A stretch of DNA of 64,000 nucleotides from Hyperoplus lanceolatus. Its lineage: Eukaryota > Chordata > Actinopteri > Uranoscopiformes > Ammodytidae. Of the stretch, positions 37,830 to 63,281 are shown one piece after another (positions within the stretch are counted from its first letter, which is position 1; each line of letters begins with the position of its first letter). The DNA lies in contig CM049404.1 of NCBI GenBank assembly GCA_026929865.2, positions 28,607,001 through 28,671,000 on the forward strand, in the 5' to 3' direction. A program made the position numbers and the translations under genes. The notes under the pieces were generated by a model. It was not told the origin of the DNA. It searched no databases and was given only the letters and a program-made list of their open reading frames with translations.

Positions 37830-38253
37830 TGGTAAATATTGACTTCACCACCTCCCCATCGCTGTGTCGGTCCGTGACAGGAGCACAGGGGGAGTGTGTG
37901 TGTGTGTGGGGGTCGTAGGTACACACACTTTATCTAGGACTCAGCAAAGCCCATCGAGGGCGTGTGTTTACCTTCAGACCTCGGAACACGAAGGAGCTTT
38001 AGTGGATTCACCCTTTGACTCAGTGAAGTTGTAAATTTGTTCATGCTTTTTCAACATAAATATGAGTCCCTGGTGAGTCTAGACCAAAGTATGAGACTAA
38101 ACAACCCTCTATCTCTCTTTCTTTTTCACCACCTTTCTGAAAACCTGTGTTCAGTAACCACAGTCATATTTCTCTACCCTCATGACATCATAAGGGGAGA
38201 GAATTCTGACCTGGGTTTTTGAAGCCTCAGTGCTTTGAATACTTCTACTTTAA

Positions 38254-38627
38254 AGGTGCAGTGTGTAATATGACATCATCAAGAAAGTTCTACAGAGTTC
38301 TAGAATGCAACGCTCCCTGGGTAACCCCAACCCTTTAGAATAATAACAGAAGCTACAGTGGCCTTCAAGGACAAGAACAATTCTACATTTTAAACAATGC
38401 ACCTGATGACTTTCCAACTATGACACTTTCAAGATGGCGGCACTAGGCCTTGGTCCAAAATATGCAGAAATATGGACATATATGAGACCCTTTCTAAGGG
38501 AAAAAATAATAATTCAAAACATTTTTTTCGTCAATTATACACTAAATTAAATGTACTTATGGATATTATAATTACTTTCAACAAAATCTGCTTGGAAATA
38601 AAACACAAAATTCTACACACTGCAGGT
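38254..38627 (+). mobile_element. TTAA-flanked MITE, family B, 374 bp
   Basis: Starts AGGTGCAGTGTGTAATATGA, ends ttctacacactgcagg, TTAA at 38250-38253 and 38628-38631. It sits inside another common fish repeat (tacttctacttt / aatacttcaagtac continue on each side). Confidence 0.9.
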
Positions 38628-38635
38628 TTAAATAC

Positions 38636-38765
38636 TTCAAGTACATTTTCCTGATTATCCTTGATACTTTTACTTCGGTAACATTTTCGACTTACTTATT
38701 TTAACAGTTTGGTATTTGTACCTTTTACTTTATAAAATGATCTGAATACTTTGTCCACCTCTGCT
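38636..38765 (+). repeat. Common fish repeat beside family B MITE
   Basis: acttcaagtacattttcctg ... gatctgaatactttgtccac; recognised teleost interspersed repeat into which the MITE at 38254 inserted. Confidence 0.55.
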
Positions 38766-39066
38766 CACAATACAAAAGAGGAGCTTCTGTTAATATCATG
38801 ACACTCTGACTCCTACACACTCTTACTTCATCCTAGCCCTTTGTAATCATCGACCTAATTGGTTAGTAAATGGGAAGTGTGGATGGATTCTATAGTCGGC
38901 CACTGAAACCTGTGCGTGGGCAGCACTGGTTTAGCATGCACATCCAAACAGCCATTTCCTCTTTTTTAACGTTTTGTTGACGGAGATGAGAAAACTAAAT
39001 GACGCTGGACTATCACCTTTTGTTTGCTCAGAAACCAGGAAGCAGCCCAACTGTCGTGAGCGTTAA

Positions 39067-39456
39067 AGGTGCACTACGTAGTTTCAGAGGAAGGGGATTT
39101 GTTTACATTTGAAGAGCCTGCAGTTAGTTTACAACAAAAAAAAAATCAACATGTAATTCTTAGTATTGAATAATTCTATCATCATAAATCAATTATTTTG
39201 AGGAACCTGGAACCAAAGGTAAAGACTAGAATAAGTTTGTAATCGAAACTGTTTGCAGGCCCTGCTGCTGCAAACAACAACAGTGAAACAGTAATTTTTC
39301 GGGAAGTTTTCTAACTTCAAACAGTGTTCCAAGGGATCACAATTTTCCCGTGAGGAAAGTTTGTTTATTCAGTTATGAGAATAAACCTTTAGAAAAATGT
39401 TTCACTTCTCTGACACACTCAAAGTTACATATTGACACAAGTTTCATATTGCACCT
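39067..39456. mobile_element. TTAA-flanked MITE, family E, 390 bp
   Basis: Ends AGGTGCACTACGTAGTTTC and inverse of AGGTGCAATATGAAACTTG; TTAA at 39063-39066 and 39457-39460. Confidence 0.8.
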
Positions 39457-39651
39457 TTAAGTTACTCATTCAAACCGTTCTAAGGTGCTCTCAAAGTACA
39501 TTTTTATGACGTCTTTTTTTTTTCACCGCAAAATCTGGATTTGTCGAAACAGGATTAGACAAGTGAGTGCTTGGAGGACTAAGCAGCAGCAGAGGCGGTT
39601 GTACTACTAGTGGTTTTACCGGTCCATCCCGTCTCGTCGATTGCTATACAC

Positions 39652-39695
<44 letters not shown>

Positions 39696-39856
39696 TGTTG
39701 TTCACAAGGCCCCAGATGGAATGTCATCACAGCGTTTTTGTGCAAACACGATTAGGGGAGAATATATGTTGATAATCTGAAGGGAACAAGCACGGCTGGA
39801 TTATGCGACGATTGGTGGCTGGTGACGCAGGAGTCAAAGCCCCCCCCACATCCTCC

Positions 39857-39930
39857 CACACACACACATACATACATACATACATACATACATACATACA
39901 TACATACATACATACATACATACATACATA
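39857..39930 (+). repeat. (ACAT)n microsatellite
   Basis: Sixteen or so cata units after a short (CA)n. Confidence 0.97.
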
Positions 39931-40016
39931 ACGACCCGTAGTAATTACATTAAGAGCAATGAGATGAAGGAATACATCCACCAGGCTGCATACAGGTAAG
40001 GACACACTCCCTTAAG

Positions 40017-40051
<35 letters not shown>

Positions 40052-40683
40052 CCTACTTCCTGTCCCCTGAACTACAGTTGTTCCCTCTTCAAAAAGACAA
40101 CTAGGATCTATCAGCAGTCTATTTTCCCTGTAGCCATAGTTACATAGCTCTGTCTAATGTAAAAAAAATAATCCCTTTTGGAATGTTTGTGAACTGAGGT
40201 TGTAACCGGTCAAGTGTGAGTTTTGTTTTTGTACTATTCTAATTTTGACTGAGTACAGCTTGTGTCCATCCATCCGGTCCACTTGAGCACACGCTCCCCA
40301 GCACACGTGAATGAACGAAGCGCACACACACATGCACAGGCAGGCACAGACGCACACACACACACACACACAGCCTCACACACGCCATTTAAACGTTTGA
40401 TGTGCGCTTATGCAAATGCAATGAGAAACCGGATTATATCTCCCTGCAGTCTGGCACCTGTTGTTTGTGCTCGCTGTAGAGGACTGGCAGAGGAGACACG
40501 TGGAAAACTAAATGTTAATTTGTCTGTCTTGTACTTCCCGGGACATGTCCTGTGTGCAGTGGCCCCTGTTCATGGTCATATTAAATCTTATCTAGCTTTT
40601 AATAAGTACCATTTCCTAATCCCAAATTTACTTTTACTTTTTAAGCAGTACTTATTCAAGCTAAGGTTACATAAAATGTTAAA

Positions 40684-40905
40684 GGTGCAGTGTGTAATTA
40701 AGGTGTATTTTTGGCATCATCTAGTGGTGAGATTCTAGATTGCAATGCTCCCTCCCTTTTGGAGAATTTACTAAAGCTACGGTGGCCTTCAAGGACAAGA
40801 AGCTAGTTACTAAAGATGGCAACATTCACCACTGCTTCTAGTTTTTGAGCAGTATGAAGTGATGAGGTGAAGATGTATTAAGTAATTTAACTATTAAAAA
40901 AATAT
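40684..40905 (+). mobile_element. Family C MITE, partial
   Basis: TTAA then AGGTGCAGTGTGTAATTAAG, core ggtggccttcaaggacaaga and gaagtgatgaggtgaagatg; right end not found. Confidence 0.75.
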
Positions 40906-40973
40906 TTTTCAGTATAAAAGCAGATTAATAGTATCCTTTTTTAAAGCCACTGCTCCAAGTTTTTCTGTATATA

Positions 40974-41170
40974 CAGCTCTGGAAAAAAATTAAAAGAGAC
41001 CACTCCAAATGTTCAGTGTCTCTCGTTTTACTGTTTTCTAATATAAACTACTGACAACATTTCTACCAAATTCACAACAAGAATATTGTCATGTAGAGCA
41101 GTTTCAATAAGTTTTGTAGAGATAAAGATTAAAGAAAAATCCATACTGGTTTAAATTTTTTCCGGAGCTG
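40974..41170. mobile_element. Tc1/mariner-type MITE, 197 bp
   Basis: Terminal inverted repeats cagctctggaaaaaaattaa and ttaaattttttccggagctg, flanked by TA on both sides (40972-40973, 41171-41172). No coding capacity. Confidence 0.85.
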
Positions 41171-41819
41171 TATTTAATCTTACTTTGGTAGTGACAGTGA
41201 AAAACTTGGTTTTAAACTCCACTCCCATGTTCCCTTTCTCTCAGTGGTCTGTTATGTGTGAAGTGAAAGAGCCGTCATTACGCCACCAGAACACTTGTAA
41301 CTCCTACAACAGTTCCATTGTTGTAATTGTTGCGTTACAGGAGTAAGCTTAATAGTGACCTTTAACCTTTATAGCTGTTAGGCTTTTTAAACAGTGTTCT
41401 TTCTGGTGAAGGAAGGGTGTCAGCACATGCTCAAATCCCTGTATTATTAGAATAACAACATGGTCTTGGGCAGCAGCCAGCACTTTGAGAGGTGGAAGAA
41501 GTGAGGGGGTCTACTGTAGATGTCATTGCAAACACACACAAGTCCTAACTTGCTGTGAATTCACAAAGTAGAAATTCACTGTCTCCCTCTCTGTGTTGCT
41601 GAGTTTGCCTCTGTTTAGTATACTGAAATGGCAAAAATACTCGTATGAAGTCTGCATACAAGAACATCTGAAGAAGGCTTGCTCAATTGTGATATTCATG
41701 AGTATGTGATATTTCCCAATAGATGAAAGAGAGAGATTTTTTTTTTTTTTTTTTTTTTATGAACCAGATCACAGCAGTCATTTTTACCACAAAGCCCTGT
41801 TTTGTTTAGTGGAATGGAC

Positions 41820-42245
41820 CAGCAGTGTCTACATCACTAAAGCCTATTAGCGACTGAATGACACCACCTCCCTTTGTTTTATTTCAATGAGAGGATGCCA
41901 TTCAGTGATGTTGTTATTGTTTGATCTTTTCATATAAAATTTAAAAAAAAAGCAAGCAAAACAAGGGATATGCAGCATTTTAAGGGTGGGTGAAATCCAA
42001 CCCCAGCAGCAATATTTAAAAGACTATTCCCATTACCGACGCCCCAGGAGATTTAAAGGATTGGATTTGTAATTCAGATCTTATGCATAATTAAACAAAT
42101 CCCCCCAACCGGGAAGCCACACCCCCCACCGCCTCGCCGAAAGGGATTTTCATCACAGCGCTGCGCCTCTTAAACTGTAGTTACATGCTACTGTACCTCA
42201 ACCCTATTAGGACAGAAATTTGGGCTTCTGTTGCCATTAGTTACT
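41820..42245. promoter_or_regulatory. Candidate conserved non-coding element
   Basis: 425 bases without repeats or simple sequence in a repeat-dense region, with homeodomain-like sites (gatttgtaattcag, ttatgcataattaaac) and a GC-richer block. Inferred only from complexity and motifs. Confidence 0.3.
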
Positions 42246-42256
42246 GATGATGGTGA

Positions 42257-42258
<2 letters not shown>

Positions 42259-42314
<56 letters not shown>
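42259..42314 (+). repeat. (CA)n
   Basis: Perfect, ends in (GA)3. Confidence 0.95.
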
Positions 42315-42317
<3 letters not shown>

Positions 42318-42435
42318 AGAGACTAGATTCCGACATTGTCTGGCTTGGTGACTTCCTTTAATTTCCATATTATTTCCTGCTGGCTATACGAGCTTGAACA
42401 CGCTAAGATCTGGCAGCCCACGAGCCACAGGCCAC

Positions 42436-42621
<186 letters not shown>

Positions 42622-42944
42622 GTGCTGTTTTTGTCGCTTGCTGTGAACCCACAAAAGATTGCTTTGTTGGAAACGGAGTGTGAGGCAAGACCAGAGACTG
42701 TTAATAGGCTAGTCTGTTTCATGTGTAGTGTACGTGGTTCAGTCTTCCCTTTCTTTCTGGGACTTTCTCAATGGATTCGTCTGATTTCACAGTCTGGTTC
42801 AAAGCATTACGACATTGCTGGCCAAAAAAACCAAAATGAATTCCATTCAACCTTGAAATGTGAGTGGCTAAAACTGGATGTTGTGTTACATGCACAGCTG
42901 CTGTCCTACAAGCCTATCCAGCATGTCAGCATAAGTCAGTATAT

Positions 42945-43252
42945 TTGGTCCAAATCACTTTTTGTCAAAATCAGTGAATACCTCCTCACAATTCTCTACC
43001 TGTACGTGTGTGCGGAAAAAAAATCCAGTCTTGACACACAGCCTAGGCTCTGTAAATGGGCATGTCGCTACCTTCGGTGGGCCCCCTTTGTTTAGATGCC
43101 CTTTGTTAACATACCCATTTACGGCTGTGTATTAACACCAGGGTTGTTTTTTTTTTAGTGCACACACATTACAGTACGTACAGTAAGTGGACCGTGAGGA
43201 GAAATTCAGTGATTTGGACAACAAGATTTCTCCAGAATTGCTGCCATCCTTT
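42945..43252. mobile_element. Family A MITE, copy 8 (ends decayed)
   Basis: Shares caaatcactttttgtcaaa, the acacagcctaggctctgtaa core and the right arm ending ctccagaattgctgcc. Confidence 0.8.
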
Positions 43253-43318
43253 TGAGTGAAAGCTTGTATCAGTGTTAAATGAGGGGCACCTCTTACAGTA
43301 GACTATACTGCAGCCCCT

Positions 43319-43340
43319 CCCCCCCCCCCCCCCCCCCCCC
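43319..43340 (+). repeat. C homopolymer, about 22
   Basis: Uninterrupted C run, G-quadruplex/i-motif capable. Confidence 0.9.
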
Positions 43341-43822
43341 GCTGAGCTCTGACTCTGACAGCTTATTAACCGTGACACCAGTCTGCTCCACACACACAAA
43401 GAGCAGCTCTCCAAGCCACCCGTCATCTTTGTGTCTGCTCCGTTGTGTCTATGTGTGTTAACCACGGCCTGTATATTAACCCTACACACGCTGCCGGGGA
43501 TAGCCCAATCCCTCCCTGCCCTCCCCCCCCCTTAAATACAGACACACCCTGGGGGGGACATATCGACTGTCCAGCCCCGTTGACCCCTATTCACTATCTA
43601 GCCCATTCATGATGATACCAACCAAAAAAATGTACCCCTACTGTATGAAACATTGCCCCTCCCCCATCCACTATTCCTTTCATTTGTCCTGCCACCGCTG
43701 TCTGTCTGTTTTTAATATTTATTTCTGCATCACTGCTCTCCTGCATGGTCCCACATGTGTACTAGCATGTACTGTTCATACACCAAGATCTCCTATACTG
43801 AAAACACACCATGTTAGCCCTC

Positions 43823-43995
<173 letters not shown>

Positions 43996-45768
43996 CTCCA
44001 CTCCTTATCGTTCTATTAAGGGGTAATGGGCGTTGCTAGACATAATATAAAGCTCTACTAGGGCCACACAAATTGTCTGAATGTCTGTTGTGTGTGTATA
44101 AAATGTGCAGATTTTGGAGTTATTTTTTACTGGGGCTCAGCAGATCAACACTGGGTCACGTGCCCCAGTAAAAGGCTTGCCTTAATATTGCCATAATATG
44201 TGAGCTTTAAATAATGGGGTCAGTGAGTTGGAATCCAAAATGATAGAAGCATTTTCCCTTCATATTTCACTGCAATGCTCTGATTGTTGTGAGCATGCTA
44301 GTTAGGCCGTGTATTAATCAGAATTTCATCTCCTCTGTATGTCTGGCACATAATGCAGAAATTGAACATAAAGTTGGCTTGACTTGATTGTAGCTTGTCC
44401 CTTGTTCTGGACTAGAGTATTGCTTTTGAATGAGAGTGAATTGGCTCCAGTGTTATTTTTAATACATTTCATGGCATCCTTGATAACAACAGTAAGACAG
44501 GGGATGTCAACAGGAAGGTTGAGTAGTCGGACCACATGCACTCTGAACCCTAAGAGACCCTGGGAATTTATATGCTTTGCCTTCCTCCTGCCCCTTTTCG
44601 GACACAAACGATCAATGTACCTATAAATATTATTTTAGACACTTTATAATTGGTTTTTCGTATTGTTGCTTTTTGATTTATGTTTTTATTTGTACGAAAT
44701 AAAGAAGAAATGATGATTATTATATTATTACCTTTGTTTGCTCATCAGAAGAGCTCCCTATAAACCGACCCCACCTTGGTTTTGACTTATTTTCCTGTAA
44801 ATTAGCATTTCTCCTCCGCCCCCCCGTGGCTTCATCTCCCCATGATAGCGCAGGCTTGAGTCGTTAAATCGTCCTTGGGCTTAACGCGTAGTGATTTCGG
44901 CGCTCTGCTAAACTGGTATTTCTATAAGCCGTAGTAGTAGGCGATTCTGGATGAAATGAAGAGACACATGGATGAAAAAAAAAAACTACAAGGATTCAAA
45001 CCTGCCCTCTCGACCTCTTGTTCCGTTTCATTAAGTCTTGTCAGGGTATAACTGAGGGGTCATAGTGGCCACGCCCCATACACTCACTTAAACACTATAA
45101 TCTCTTTGATTTACTGATGTTCACACTGATACCATCACTCAATCTGTCTGCCACTACTTTACTGGTACTGTAGTGTTAAACAACCAGCGACACATGTGAA
45201 ATAAAAGATATCTTCAAGAAATTTATTTTTTAAGATTTGCAACCAATAATTCGTTATCAATTCATTTGTTGATCATTGTTTCCCATTGAAGCTGCAATAA
45301 TCAATTATTTTATATTAGGAATGGCTTGAATGAGCATTGTGGAAGTTTAACAGGGTTATTTTTGGTGATGAAACCATAAAGAATCATCACCTGATTGGAT
45401 TTCTTCGGAGCATTTTAGCCTCAGCTGTGCTTTTTTTTATATAGCCTAGTGCTAATTAGCAAATGTAGCATGTTAACATCCTTAACTAAGATGTGAACTT
45501 GGTAAAAATGTGTATCATGTCATGTGGGTATGTTAGCATGCTGGTGTTTGCATCACTTTGACTTCAAGTATCGCTACAAATTCCTTACATGATAAATTGA
45601 TAGCATCATGTCCTGTGCATCAATGAATTGGTTCAGCAATGCTACTAAAATGAAGAGCCAGTATTTTTACTTTCCCCTTAATGACTATCATGATCAGTTT
45701 GAATAAAGCCTATAAAGAACTCAGAGCACGTAATACTGTAGCATGCCTCTCTACATGTGCATGCAGGC

Positions 45769-45952
<184 letters not shown>

Positions 45953-46235
45953 GTGTTTGCTGGTGGATCTCTTGTATGTGTAGAATCCTCATAGCAGCAG
46001 CTGCTCCTCTGTCCGTGGGGAAGTTTTGCTTCTTGGTTCCTCATGACACTGAGTCTCTGTGGGCTTAAGGCCGCGGGCTACATTACAGCTCCGGTTTCTG
46101 CATCTGGTCTTTTAGTCAAAGGAATTTTTCCACAGAATGTATTACTGTATGAGAAAATGACAGTCAATTTGCTGCAAGATTATCATGCAATTTAACTTGT
46201 ACTGTGCCTTTTTTGAAGTGAAATTTCAATTAAGT

Positions 46236-46721
46236 GTAATTTTTTCATATGTGGTCTCAGAATTTTTTTCTCATAATGTCATAAGTTATGTAATTATTGG
46301 CTGGTTGTTACATTATTAGCAGGGTTTTAAAAAGTCCCTTTTTAAAATGTAATAACAGGAGGCAATAATTAAATAATAAACTTATATCTTTATTTAAGTT
46401 GGTCATAAAGTATCACAAATACCCTTACTTTCCAACTAGCCAAAAATCTAACAACTTATCCCATTATGGGCAAAAAGTTCTAATATCATGGTTCAGAAAT
46501 TGTCTGATGATATGTGCAAGTTACTACACTTTCGCCTTTTACTACATTAAATATTGAAAAATGATTACGTTATTGGCAAATATTACGTTATGACATTTTT
46601 TCATCATTGTCCTCTACAGTCTATTTAATGCAATATCATAATGTCATTAAACATTAACAGTGCCTTTGGCAAGTGGCCTTTGTCTGAATTTTGGTATATA
46701 AATAAACTTGCTTTGCCTTTT
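46236..46721 (+). mobile_element. Retroelement-like insertion with 20-bp target duplication
   Basis: aagtgaaatttcaattaagt at 46216-46235 recurs as aagtgaaatttcaattgagt at 46722-46741. The insert ends with a LINE/SINE-type tail (tggtatataaataaacttgc). Its internal attattggctggttgttaca is related to 57890-57925. Confidence 0.65.
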
Positions 46722-46806
46722 AAGTGAAATTTCAATTGAGTATCTTTTTTCTCTCTCTATCTGTGTTCACAACAGACTTATTCTTCTACACTGCAGGCGT
46801 TTGGCC

Positions 46807-58355
<11,549 letters not shown>

Positions 58356-58494
58356 ACTGGGCCAGAAAACCTCTAAACTAGGAGTGGAACCATGGAAGTG
58401 TGGAAGTGTGCATGTGTCATAGCGTCAAGCATGTGCAAACAAAAACAACTGAGCATGTGCTATCTACTTCAGAGTGCATGGATATGGACAAGTA

Positions 58495-58529
<35 letters not shown>

Positions 58530-61310
58530 ATTAGAATGGGACAGAGAGCAGACGGCATTCTGGGTAAAATCAGTGACTCTCTCTATGGCATTAAGTGTGA
58601 TTGAGTGTCATTTGGATGTTGAAAACCCAACCACAAACGTTCTCTTCCTGCCTCTTTCCAAAGTCATTGTCATGCACAAATGGGACTGTTTTTCAAAGGA
58701 CTAAACTGTGGTATTATTTTGAGTTGATCATACGGTACTTTATTTTTGTTTTCCAGTCAAATCAACACCCTACACAGCCAAGCAAGTTTTATTTTTTATT
58801 TTTTTTGTTAGTATCCTTGATCATTGTAAGGCCCTAATAATCTACATTACCCAAGCACTTTTCCTGTGTTAATAAACCCGACTGGTGTTGTAGTTTGCCA
58901 GCTTTAAGACTGCATGAAACGGCAGACAATAACATTACAAAATGCATATGGGTCAAACATTGGAGTCCAGAGAATTATTGTTTGCATAAATAATTGTCCT
59001 GCTGAAAAAAAGCACTTAGAAAACACTTAGGGATGTCTATTTTTAATACATTTTCTTTGGGATACACACACACATGTTGAGAAAGATTCCGTCTTCCATT
59101 TTGCTAAGTTGAGAAGAAACTATTTGGGATGTAAAATGCAATATTTTTTTTTCCAGGACACTTTGAGTACTTCACATTGTTATATTTTGCTATTAGACCT
59201 GGATTAACTGGAAATATGTTCAGGTGAACGATTCACAAGATTTCAATTTAACTATGCTTCCGCCCACTACACTGTGCAAAGTTGAGGCTAGTTCCCCCAA
59301 GTACTGTGAGATTTTTGTATGAGAGTAACATGTTTTTGTGTGTTTAGTCCCACTTGCCAATTGGGTGAATTGGTTGAATCGCTGTGACCGACATACAGCC
59401 CAATACAAAGAAGACAACAGGCAGGAAATGGTCTATCTATTTTCTAATCTAATTTGTGACTTTTCTTACGAAATGGCTACTGATCCACTACCGGTCGTCT
59501 CAGGATGGAGAAGACCTAGAATTCTGCTGCAAGGACTTTTTTGTGCCAATGGGGGAAATAAATCTCTTTTGTACTTTCTTCTAAAAGTGTATTTTACTAC
59601 TCTGAACTTTTCTTACAATGAAGTCTGAGGATTATACACTGTTATTTTTTGAGATCTTGCACCTGTGTATAGTAGCAAAACAATGGCTCACCAGCATGGT
59701 TTCAAGGTGCTGATATGTGTTTTTCAAAATATAAAGCATTTAAATTAAATCAGGTGAATATTCGATCATGTCTCCTTTTCAGTTTTATTCATAGGATGAT
59801 TTTAAAGGTGCTAGGAGGAGCTTTCAAATATTTCTGAAACGGTTTAATCTTTCCTCCGACGATCATAAATGACATGTAATAGCAAACGAGACCATCGGTG
59901 CAAAGAATGCTATTTTTATATAGTTTTTCTTAATGCCTTAGTCATGGGTACCCTCACCCTGGAACTATAGCTGGCGTAGTAAAAACACTACCGCTATCGT
60001 CCAAATGGGCCTAAGAATTAACACAAACTGAAAGTTCCTCAGAGCACCTTTTAAACTTTTAAATATTTGAAGTTTTTCTCTAATTAGTGCATCTTTTGAG
60101 CACGTTCGTACACTGGAGATATTCTTTTACTGTTGCTCATTTATCATTTGATACTGTGCTATGTCTTCCTCCAGCCTCTAGGGGGCAGAGCAGAGAAAGC
60201 CTGCCCCATAAACAGTGTGTACAGTATAGCAATTAAATTGGCATCTTGAAACTTAATTGTAAATATCTCTTAATGCTAATATTTTTGTTGTATATATAGA
60301 TCATCTTTATAATTTATTCCTTTAAAAAAAATAACCTATTTTTTTTTCTTTTGACATCATCATTCACGCTTTTATGTTAATGGTAGTTTTATGGGTTGAA
60401 TTAATAACATCCGACACAATGACATACAATATACATGTTATATAGAAACACTTTTACATTACAGGTATGTTTTTTGTGCATGTATTTCTGTGAAACTTAT
60501 CTCGGTTGTACATTTTCTAATTGACAGAGGGTAAATAGAACTGCTCAGTGCATCCCCCAGAATCACCTTTATTTTGAAAAACTGTTTTAGCTCGCCAGAT
60601 ATTTGTCAATCTTTCCCATAATGCAATCAAAATCACAAATGTTTACATCGGAATAATCTAATAACTTTGTTGCGGCTTCAGGGGCTGGTAAATGAGCGGG
60701 TAATCAAGGGTCATTCTCCTTCAACATTTCAGTTTTTTCTTAGTGCACCTTGCATGTATGTGAGCGTGTATGTGTGTGTGTGTGTGTGTGCGTGCCCATC
60801 ATCTGTTCTTCCAGGATTGCTCACTAGTTTGATTGATCCCTTCCAAATTGGATTTCATAAAGCACTACTAATTAGAACATTTTTATGAATGAAAGTAGTT
60901 GGACATATGTGTAGCTTCTACTGTGTCCCGTGGACATAGGATATGGCACATTGACTTGCATGGGAGCAGTCAGTTTGTCTGGCAACATCCCTCCCATTAC
61001 CTTATCTGTCTCACTGAATGCTTATCGGCAAAAAATATGAAAAAAATGCACGAAAAAGGTCATATTATCTGTATGCAGCAGCCTTGCTTACAAGCCAAGG
61101 ATGTGGGGTTGTGTTGGGTCTATACTTGTTCTTTCTGGCTATGCAGATATTTTTTTAAATCTGTGATATTCCTATATATATAAATATATATTATACTCTT
61201 TTCTACTGTATTCAATGGGAATTTTCAAATAAAACGCTTTGTTAAATCCTACTGAAATAATGTTCAAATTTGAAAGTACGTTTGAATAAAATTTGTATAT
61301 TGCCCGGCGC
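58356..61310 (+). other. src: Probable SRC 3' UTR and downstream flank
   Basis: No coding sequence recognised. Possible AATAAA signals at 58871, 61228, 61285 and 61442; the pair near 61228-61290 would give a 3' UTR of about 2.9 kb. The interval contains (TG)n at 58493-58528, a TTAA-flanked MITE at 59806-60050 and a CTCF-like motif at 60175-60188. Which signal is used cannot be told from sequence alone. Confidence 0.5.
59806..60050. mobile_element. TTAA-flanked MITE, family D, 245 bp
   Basis: Ends AGGTGCTAGGAGGAGCTTTC and inverse of AAGGTGCTCTGAGGAACTTT; TTAA at 59802-59805 and 60051-60054. A fragment of the same family lies at 7291-7373. Confidence 0.82.
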
Positions 61311-62159
61311 CTGTATCCTGTCTTGTTTAGGCAAATAAATTAATTCATTTATTAATTTAATTATATTTCCGTACTAATGGAAAACTCACTGTCTCATGAG
61401 TTTGTAAAAAGTTAATAATATTGTAATCAAAGGTCACAACCAATAAAGACCTGATTTGTACTTTTCATTATGTATGTTTATTAGCTGTCCCAGTGAGGAT
61501 GGAATATTTAGGATTTTCCCACATACGGCTACAGTATTATATATATTGTGAGCTTTAGCCACAATAATCTTATAATAACTTGTGGAAGGTGACCTTTTTT
61601 TTATGTAACCAGGAGACTTTGAATATTATCACAACATAAACTCATCAAAGTAGTAATACTACAGTGGTATATGTTTTGTTTAAATACCAATGTAAAATGA
61701 CGTAACAGTAGGACAAATGGATCAAAACCAATACAATTACATTTGTTTATTAGGCCTAGAGTGTACTATTGAGACTCTTTCTCATGGAGGGGTTTCTTTT
61801 TTAATGACGTTACATTGCATAATTATAGTTGTAGGCCTATGCTGCAAATCAGTAATCAGCATACTGCAGTGTTTTGCTTTCAATAATTTAGTCTAATGTA
61901 ATTTTTTTGTAAGGTGATGAATTTTACTCAGTTTTGCTTCATAGTAAACATGAACGATTATTAATAGATTAACAACATTCAAGCTGATTCATTTTGGACC
62001 CCAAGCAATGAGGAAGTACATTGCAAATGACAACAAAACAAAAAATGTTACTAAACAGGTGAAGTTATCAATACACTGGAAAACGTGAATTATTATTATA
62101 TTTGAAGGAGACGTCATTCTTATTAATCAGTAATCCAAGTATGATGATGACCTTATAGC

Positions 62160-62303
62160 CATTTCACCTTAAACACCTACCCTTGTCACGTCACGTTTTT
62201 TTTATTTTCTGCGTGCGCTGCTGCTCGCTCGCTGCTGTGTCTATAGTAACAGCAGAAAGTCCCGGAAGAGGCGCCACTCGTCTAGTGTGAGCTCGAGCTG
62301 CAG
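62160..62303 (+). promoter_or_regulatory. Candidate promoter and first exon of a downstream + strand gene
   Basis: GC-rich block with a CRE-like motif (cacgtcacg, about 62187-62196), an ETS-type site (cccggaagag) and a consensus donor gctgcag|gtgagt at 62304. A further acceptor at 62965-62966 (ccaaaccctgccag) could begin a second exon, with ATG at 62988, but that frame closes after 17 codons. The gene is not identifiable here; in mammals BLCAP lies next to SRC, which is only a hint. Confidence 0.45.
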
Positions 62304-63139
62304 GTGAGTGAGCCTGCGCGCGCTACAGCCTTACAGCCTCCTACCTGTAAACAAAGACTGAAACACGAAACCCACGACTCACTTTATGTAACTTCAGGAC
62401 GTATTTCATGACTCGACTCGGCTCATATTGGACTTTTAAAGGTAAAATGTTTTGTATGTGTATCGTTCATTTGTTTTCATTGCCCTATGTGAAGTCTCGT
62501 GAGTTATCAGTTTTAAGCTTAAAAGTTTTTTTCAGTTGGTTCTGTAGCCCTAATAATGCGGTTTTCTGCCGACAAAGTAACATTTTATCAGAAGTTAACT
62601 GCCACTGTATGATAGCCTGAATGAATTTGCTCTATGTAGCCTACATTCAGATTTTCTTTGTCCACAAATGTCAGCTCTCATAGCCTTTGTGTTCTTTTAA
62701 ATCTGACTACCTAACCGCACCTGGAAACATATTGTGACTGCAGACTGCTTTGGCACATCATATTTCATTTCATTGCCTCACCTTCCTGTTATTTTACCAG
62801 CTTCCTACCATTGTAAAGTATTTTATTTGAAAGGGGATTTTTTTGTATGATTCAATACAACCCGTGACTGTTTGTTTTAGGCAGATACAATCAGGAAATG
62901 TAAAATCTTTCTCTTCTATTTTTTCCATGCCCATCATTCCACCCCTTCTCTTCCAAACCCTGCCAGGTTGGCGATCAGTGTATCCTGATGCACAGTGAGT
63001 TGGCCCAGACACACATACGCAGAGCTTACGCATGTTACTGAGGTGGGTCAATCCTATCAAATGCACTGGTTAAGAGGGGAAATCAGGTCAATATACCTTC
63101 AAATCCTGGTTGCATCTTATCAATTGCTTAACTGAAGTC

Positions 63140-63281
<142 letters not shown>

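Noticed and set aside
43279-43461. Proline-rich small ORF
   Set aside because: Translation of a C homopolymer.
44326-44607. 93-codon minus-strand frame MCPKRGRRKAK
   Set aside because: No recognisable domain, no splice context, AT-rich surroundings; not distinguishable from chance.
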